From a bacterium (GTDB lineage Bacteria > Auribacterota > UBA3054): a stretch of DNA of 34,499 bases. The notes beneath the pieces are model-generated. The model searched no databases. It had not been told where the DNA came from and was given only the letters and a program-made list of their open reading frames with translations. The stretch spans positions 1 through 34,499 of the forward strand of contig JAFYHD010000132.1 in assembly GCA_017539325.1 (NCBI GenBank). Reading direction: 5' to 3'. Numbering within the stretch: the first letter of the stretch is position 1; every line of letters begins with the position of its first letter. Positions 30,806-34,499 of the stretch are shown piece after piece. Made by a program: the position numbers and the translations under genes.

Positions 30806-33800
30806 TTATCGTTTTCTGACGGCAAGCAAAGCGATCAGGGACATGATGAGAGCCGCGCAGAGCGGTTCAGGAACGCTTCTGTCGCAAACGACGAGGTTGT
30901 CAACGTAAACGCCGGCATGATCATCCTCTATGAGGCAGTAGGCCGAAATAAAGAACTGGTCCAGCACAGCGCTGTCGTAGGAAGGATCCAGCACCACCTG
31001 CCCTTCGTAGAAGTTGGTGGTGAAGTCGTTTAAGGTTAAGGAATCAGCACAGCATCTGGTTACGTCCGTGTCAAGAATGAAGGAGAGCTCATTCCACTGC
31101 TCCATGGGCGCCTCGCAAAGCTCGTAGACCTCGTCATCGCCGTAGTTCTTGTAGCCGACAACGGCTTTGTTGTCTTTCGGTTCATAAACCACGCAGAAGC
31201 GCAGGTTGCCGTCTTTTCCTATTTTGGTGTTTTTCGCGCACAAATCCAATTCGTAAGGATTATCGTTTTTCTCCAAATAGAAGCGCAGGCTTGTTCTGTA
31301 GGGGACCTCTGCAGGAACGAGCATGGTGGAGGTGGCGGTGGAGTCGTAGGGGAAATAGAGGCACTGCAGGCCGTTGAAGACCGTGATGCTGGGAGCCGCC
31401 GTTCCCCACGTGTAGGCGCTCCAGGTGTCCTGGCCGTTAACGAAGCCCGGCTTGTAGGTCATACCTTCGAATTCCGTGGTATAGAACCAGCCGCCCTGGC
31501 AGTACGTCACGAACGACGTGATGGAGCCGGAGTTGACGCCGTCCACGGCCTTGTAATCCATGATGAGATACGTGCGGAAGAATCCGTCGTCGATCACAGA
31601 GCGGTCCAGCTTAACGATGGCGTTGCCGGATTGCGAGATGGTGCCGCTGGCGGGATCGGCGGAGAGTCCTTTGGTTTGGCCTACGAATCTCAGGTCATAG
31701 TTGAAATCGACGCTGCCGAGGTTGTCAATTCTGTTCGTTATGCTGGATTGTTCTTCGCCGACGCTGATGACGCTCGTCCAGATCGGCGCGGCCACGGCTG
31801 GCCTGTCGATCTGCTCGACTTTGATATTGTCGATATAGACCATGGCGTCAACCGTTTCTTCTCCGCCGGCCGTCATGGCGAAGTATTCGTATCTCTCGAC
31901 GGGTTTGACGCGGTCGTTGGGAGCGTTCCAAAGGGCAACGCCCTCCGGGAAGTCCACGGTCTCGTCGCCGAAGGTCACGCTGGTCAATTTGTAAGCGCGG
32001 TAGTCCAGGGTGAAGGAGAAGGGGACCCATTCGTCTAAGAATTCGGCGTGCTCACCCACAAGCGCATATTTCTCGCCTTCGTTCAGTTTGTAAAGGTTGA
32101 AATGATCTTCGTGGCGCTTAAATTGGAACTGGGCGCAGTTGCCCCAATAGTTCTCGCGGATATAGAAAGAATCTGTGTCGGCTTCCGTGCCGAAATACAG
32201 CATCATGGAAACTTTGACAAGAGCCTGCTTGTCGCATTTGGCTTTAAGCGTGTAGCCGTCCCAGCCGGTGCCGCGGAAGAGGTGGGCGCAGGCGCCCTCA
32301 TAGCCGAAGTCCACGTTGGTCACGATCATCTCGTTGTAGGGTTGTCCGTAGCCGTCGTCTTTCTTGCCGTTCCAGAGTCCTTGTCCGGTCACTTCGCCCG
32401 GCGTCATATAGGGCGCTTCAAAATCCTCATACATGACGACGGTGCCGTTGGGCACGGCCAGATAGATCTGTTTGGTGCCGGCGTCCCCGGCGTCCACGGT
32501 CACAAAGGTCCTGTAGTAGCCGTTTGTCATGATGCTTCTGTTAAAAGAGAGCGTGACCGTCTGGGGAGACACGCAGCTGCCCGAGGCGGGTTCAATATTG
32601 AGCCATTCCGGAGCGTCTTCGGCGCTCACCGTATAATCGAAGGAAGTCGTGCCGGTATTCCTAACCTGGAAGGTGACGGAATCACTTGTCCTTTCAGCGT
32701 AGATCGTATCGGTCGAAACGGCGAGCTTGCCGTCGTCGATCTCTCTTTCCGTCTGCTCGATCCTAAGATCATCAATGAAGATATTGGCGTCAACCGTACT
32801 GCTTCCTCCGGCGCCGATTGCGAAAGTTTCGTATCTTTCAACGGGATCAACGCGGTCATTGGGCCTGCCCCAAAGGGCGAAGCCTTCCGCATAGTTGGTC
32901 GTCAGGTTGCCGAAAGTTACGCTCTTCAGAACATAGGAAGTGTAGTCCATGGTGAAGCTGAAGTCGATCCAGGTGTCAAGGGGCGCGCTGTAATCGCCAG
33001 CCAGCGCGTTTTTATTGGCGTCGTTGAATTTGTAAAGATAAAGGCGGCCTTCTTCGCGCTTGAACTCAAACTGAGCGCAGTTGCTCCAGTAGGCCTCTTT
33101 AATGGCGAACCTTTCGCAGTCGTGTTCGGAGCCGGCGTAAAGTTTGAGGCTGACCTTCACGCAGCAGCCCTTGTCGGCTTTGGCGGGGCAGGTGTAGCCG
33201 TCGTAACCGCCGGCTCTTATGATGCGGGCGCAGGAGCCGTCGATGCCGAAACTGACGTTGGTCACGATCATCTCATTGTAAGCTTTCCCGTAGCTGTCGT
33301 CTTTCCTGCCGGCCCAGCCGCCCTGGCCGGATATCTCGCCGGGAAGCATATAGGGCTCCTCAAAATTCTCCTCCATCAGGATCTTCCCGCTGGCCACGCC
33401 AACGTACATTTTCTTTGAGCCGGCGGCGCCCGCGTTAACGGTTAAGAGGGTCTTGTGGTAGCCGTCGCCGGTCAGTTTCTCTCTGTCGACGGAAAGCGTT
33501 ATTTTCTGCGAGGCGCTGCAGCTTCCGGACGTTGGCTCGATGGCGAGCCATTCCGGAGATTCGTCGGCGCTCACCGTGAAGTCGAAGGGATCGCTGCCGG
33601 TGTTGTTGATGTTGAATTCGGCGCTGTTTTTCTCGCTGTCTATGTACAGGCCGGTCTTGGAGAGCATAAACGAGGCGGGCTTATATTCAGCAGTCCTGGT
33701 CTCGATCTTTAAATTGTCTGCGGAGAGGTCGGCTTCCAGGGCGATGCGGTTGGGCGTGGGATCCTTGGAGGAGTCGTTCTTGTAGTAGCCCATCATTCTG

Positions 33801-34402
33801 GTCGCGGTGTTGGTCAGGATGCCTTCGCCTACGGTGCAGCTTATTATGGTCTTGTGAGTGGGGTCGACCACCAGTTCGTAATGGCACCAAGTTTCGTCAG
33901 GTATCTCGGCGACCTTTTCCTCTTTGTGGCTGGTGCCGGCCAATAGATCAGTGTAGCCGAGCTTCACACTGTGGTAGCCCTCTCTGTTGTAGGCGACGAT
34001 GACGGCGTATTCCCTGGTGTCGGCGAAATTGAGCTTCACCCAGTTGTCCTTGCCGGCGGGATTGAGGAAGTCGCCGGAGAAGACCAGGTATTTGTTTTCC
34101 AAACCGCCCTCAATGTCGAAATTGACGCCCACGAAGGCCCTTTCCGTGCTCTCCGAGCCTTCCAGCTGAACGCTGCGCATGGTAAGGGCCTGGCTGCCGC
34201 TTTGGACTAGTTCGGTCCTGTTGGTGACATCGGACACGGCGTCGCTGCTGTGGCGGTTGTCCTTGACGTCCCAGCCGCATTGTCCCACCACGGGGCCAAG
34301 GGTGAAACCTTCCCCAGGTTCGAAGCCGGTTGAATAAACAAGGTCGTCGGCCGCGCAGAAAAGTGCGGTGCCAATTAAAGAGCAGAGCAGTAAGTTTTTC
34401 AT
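30806..34402 (-). CDS. Large secreted PEP-CTERM protein with four modules (first gene of a minus-strand pair)
   Basis: A 1198-residue exported protein. Signal peptide 1-18 (LLLCSLIGTALFCAA). Modules start near residues 25, 340, 652 and 970. The two middle ones are clear duplicates (ENFEEPYMLPGEISGQGGW and EDFEAPYMTPGEVTGQGLW, both followed by YNEMIVTNV). BACON-like Ig domains lie between (SPEWLAIEPTSGSC; APEWLNIEPASGSC). The end is VPEP, a hydrophobic helix and VRKR. The ATG is preceded by ACCCCCTTTTTACT on the coding strand, with no Shine-Dalgarno, unlike the other secreted genes here. It follows a partial gene after 25 bp, so it may rely on coupling or on another initiation mode. Confidence 0.9.
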   Translation of the reverse strand: MKNLLLCSLIGTALFCAADDLVYSTGFEPGEGFTLGPVVGQCGWDVKDNRHSSDAVSDVTNRTELVQSGSQALTMRSVQLEGSESTERAFVGVNFDIEGGLENKYLVFSGDFLNPAGKDNWVKLNFADTREYAVIVAYNREGYHSVKLGYTDLLAGTSHKEEKVAEIPDETWCHYELVVDPTHKTIISCTVGEGILTNTATRMMGYYKNDSSKDPTPNRIALEADLSADNLKIETRTAEYKPASFMLSKTGLYIDSEKNSAEFNINNTGSDPFDFTVSADESPEWLAIEPTSGSCSASQKITLSVDREKLTGDGYHKTLLTVNAGAAGSKKMYVGVASGKILMEENFEEPYMLPGEISGQGGWAGRKDDSYGKAYNEMIVTNVSFGIDGSCARIIRAGGYDGYTCPAKADKGCCVKVSLKLYAGSEHDCERFAIKEAYWSNCAQFEFKREEGRLYLYKFNDANKNALAGDYSAPLDTWIDFSFTMDYTSYVLKSVTFGNLTTNYAEGFALWGRPNDRVDPVERYETFAIGAGGSSTVDANIFIDDLRIEQTEREIDDGKLAVSTDTIYAERTSDSVTFQVRNTGTTSFDYTVSAEDAPEWLNIEPASGSCVSPQTVTLSFNRSIMTNGYYRTFVTVDAGDAGTKQIYLAVPNGTVVMYEDFEAPYMTPGEVTGQGLWNGKKDDGYGQPYNEMIVTNVDFGYEGACAHLFRGTGWDGYTLKAKCDKQALVKVSMMLYFGTEADTDSFYIRENYWGNCAQFQFKRHEDHFNLYKLNEGEKYALVGEHAEFLDEWVPFSFTLDYRAYKLTSVTFGDETVDFPEGVALWNAPNDRVKPVERYEYFAMTAGGEETVDAMVYIDNIKVEQIDRPAVAAPIWTSVISVGEEQSSITNRIDNLGSVDFNYDLRFVGQTKGLSADPASGTISQSGNAIVKLDRSVIDDGFFRTYLIMDYKAVDGVNSGSITSFVTYCQGGWFYTTEFEGMTYKPGFVNGQDTWSAYTWGTAAPSITVFNGLQCLYFPYDSTATSTMLVPAEVPYRTSLRFYLEKNDNPYELDLCAKNTKIGKDGNLRFCVVYEPKDNKAVVGYKNYGDDEVYELCEAPMEQWNELSFILDTDVTRCCADSLTLNDFTTNFYEGQVVLDPSYDSAVLDQFFISAYCLIEDDHAGVYVDNLVVCDRSVPEPLCAALIMSLIALLAVRKR

Positions 34403-34427
34403 AGTAAAAAGGGGGTTTTTAGAATAT

Positions 34428-34499
34428 TTACTTTTTAGAGCGGAAAAGGTATTCGATGTTGCCGATGATTATCAGCAGAATGGCGAAGGTATGGATATA
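34428..34499 (-). CDS. C-terminal end of a membrane protein, cut by the window edge
   Basis: The last 23 codons and stop of a minus-strand gene that enters from beyond the window. The translated end has a hydrophobic helix (HTFAILLIIIGNIEYLF) and a basic tail RSKK before TAA. That suggests an inner-membrane protein with a cytoplasmic C-terminus. It lies 25 bp upstream of the 1198-residue PEP-CTERM gene on the same strand and probably in the same transcript. Too little remains to name it. Short length makes chance possible, though the tight spacing supports a real gene end. Confidence 0.5.
   Translation of the reverse strand, partial: YIHTFAILLIIIGNIEYLFRSKK

Noticed and set aside
29129-33418. 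Long plus-strand open frames (29129-30463 and 32048-33418) opposite the minus-strand PEP-CTERM genes
   Set aside because: The same codon-bias effect. The translated sequences are Val/Gly-rich with no recognisable motif, while the minus strand has clear repeats and sorting signals.

Overview
The window reads as ordinary chromosome from an anaerobic, probably host-associated member of the PVC superphylum, with Lentisphaerota or Kiritimatiellota as the best guess. The clues are a bacterial V-type ATPase operon, ferrous-iron uptake by Feo, and several very large secreted repeat proteins ending in PEP-CTERM sorting signals. This placement is inferred from gene content; no database search was possible. 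I see no insertion sequence, phage, integrase or CRISPR array.

Layout. (1) 16-3271 (+): a compact Feo operon with two FeoA proteins, a long FeoB and a small Cys-rich FeoB-associated membrane protein, closed by a hairpin. (2) 3391-3744 (+): tmRNA (ssrA) with tag ANNEFALAA and an encoded CCA. (3) 3835-10889 (+): rpiB, an unlisted 49-aa membrane peptide, then V-ATPase subunits in the order H/G-like, C, I, K, F, E, A, ending in a hairpin immediately after A. The genes for B and D, which normally follow A, are not in this window. (4) 11045-11934 (+): overlapping MarR-type and DtxR/MntR-type regulators. The second carries a Met/Cys/Glu/His metal site like the iron sensor DtxR. (5) 11968-16139 (+): three tandem secreted paralogues with coiled coils and a C-terminal domain that I suspect is a dead gluzincin-type peptidase fold. 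(6) 16142-19717 (-): two secreted paralogues that look like parallel beta-helices. (7) 19883-28068 (+): two PEP-CTERM proteins built from repeated jelly-roll plus BACON-like modules of about 310 residues, the second followed after 15 bp by ilvE. (8) 28139-34402 (-): two more PEP-CTERM proteins of the same family, preceded by the last 23 codons of a membrane protein cut by the window edge.

How it fits together. The first third is housekeeping: iron import, ribosome rescue, a sugar-phosphate isomerase and an ion-translocating ATPase. The DtxR-like regulator could plausibly control the Feo operon, but no operator is visible because the feo promoter lies outside the window. The last 22 kb is almost entirely envelope or extracellular protein: nine secreted proteins in three paralogous families, interrupted only by ilvE. 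The PEP-CTERM proteins need an exosortase, which is not encoded here.

The most noteworthy points are the V-ATPase operon lacking B and D, the conserved C-terminal cassette shared by all four PEP-CTERM proteins, the triplet of suspected pseudo-peptidases, and the small membrane peptide at the head of the ATPase genes.
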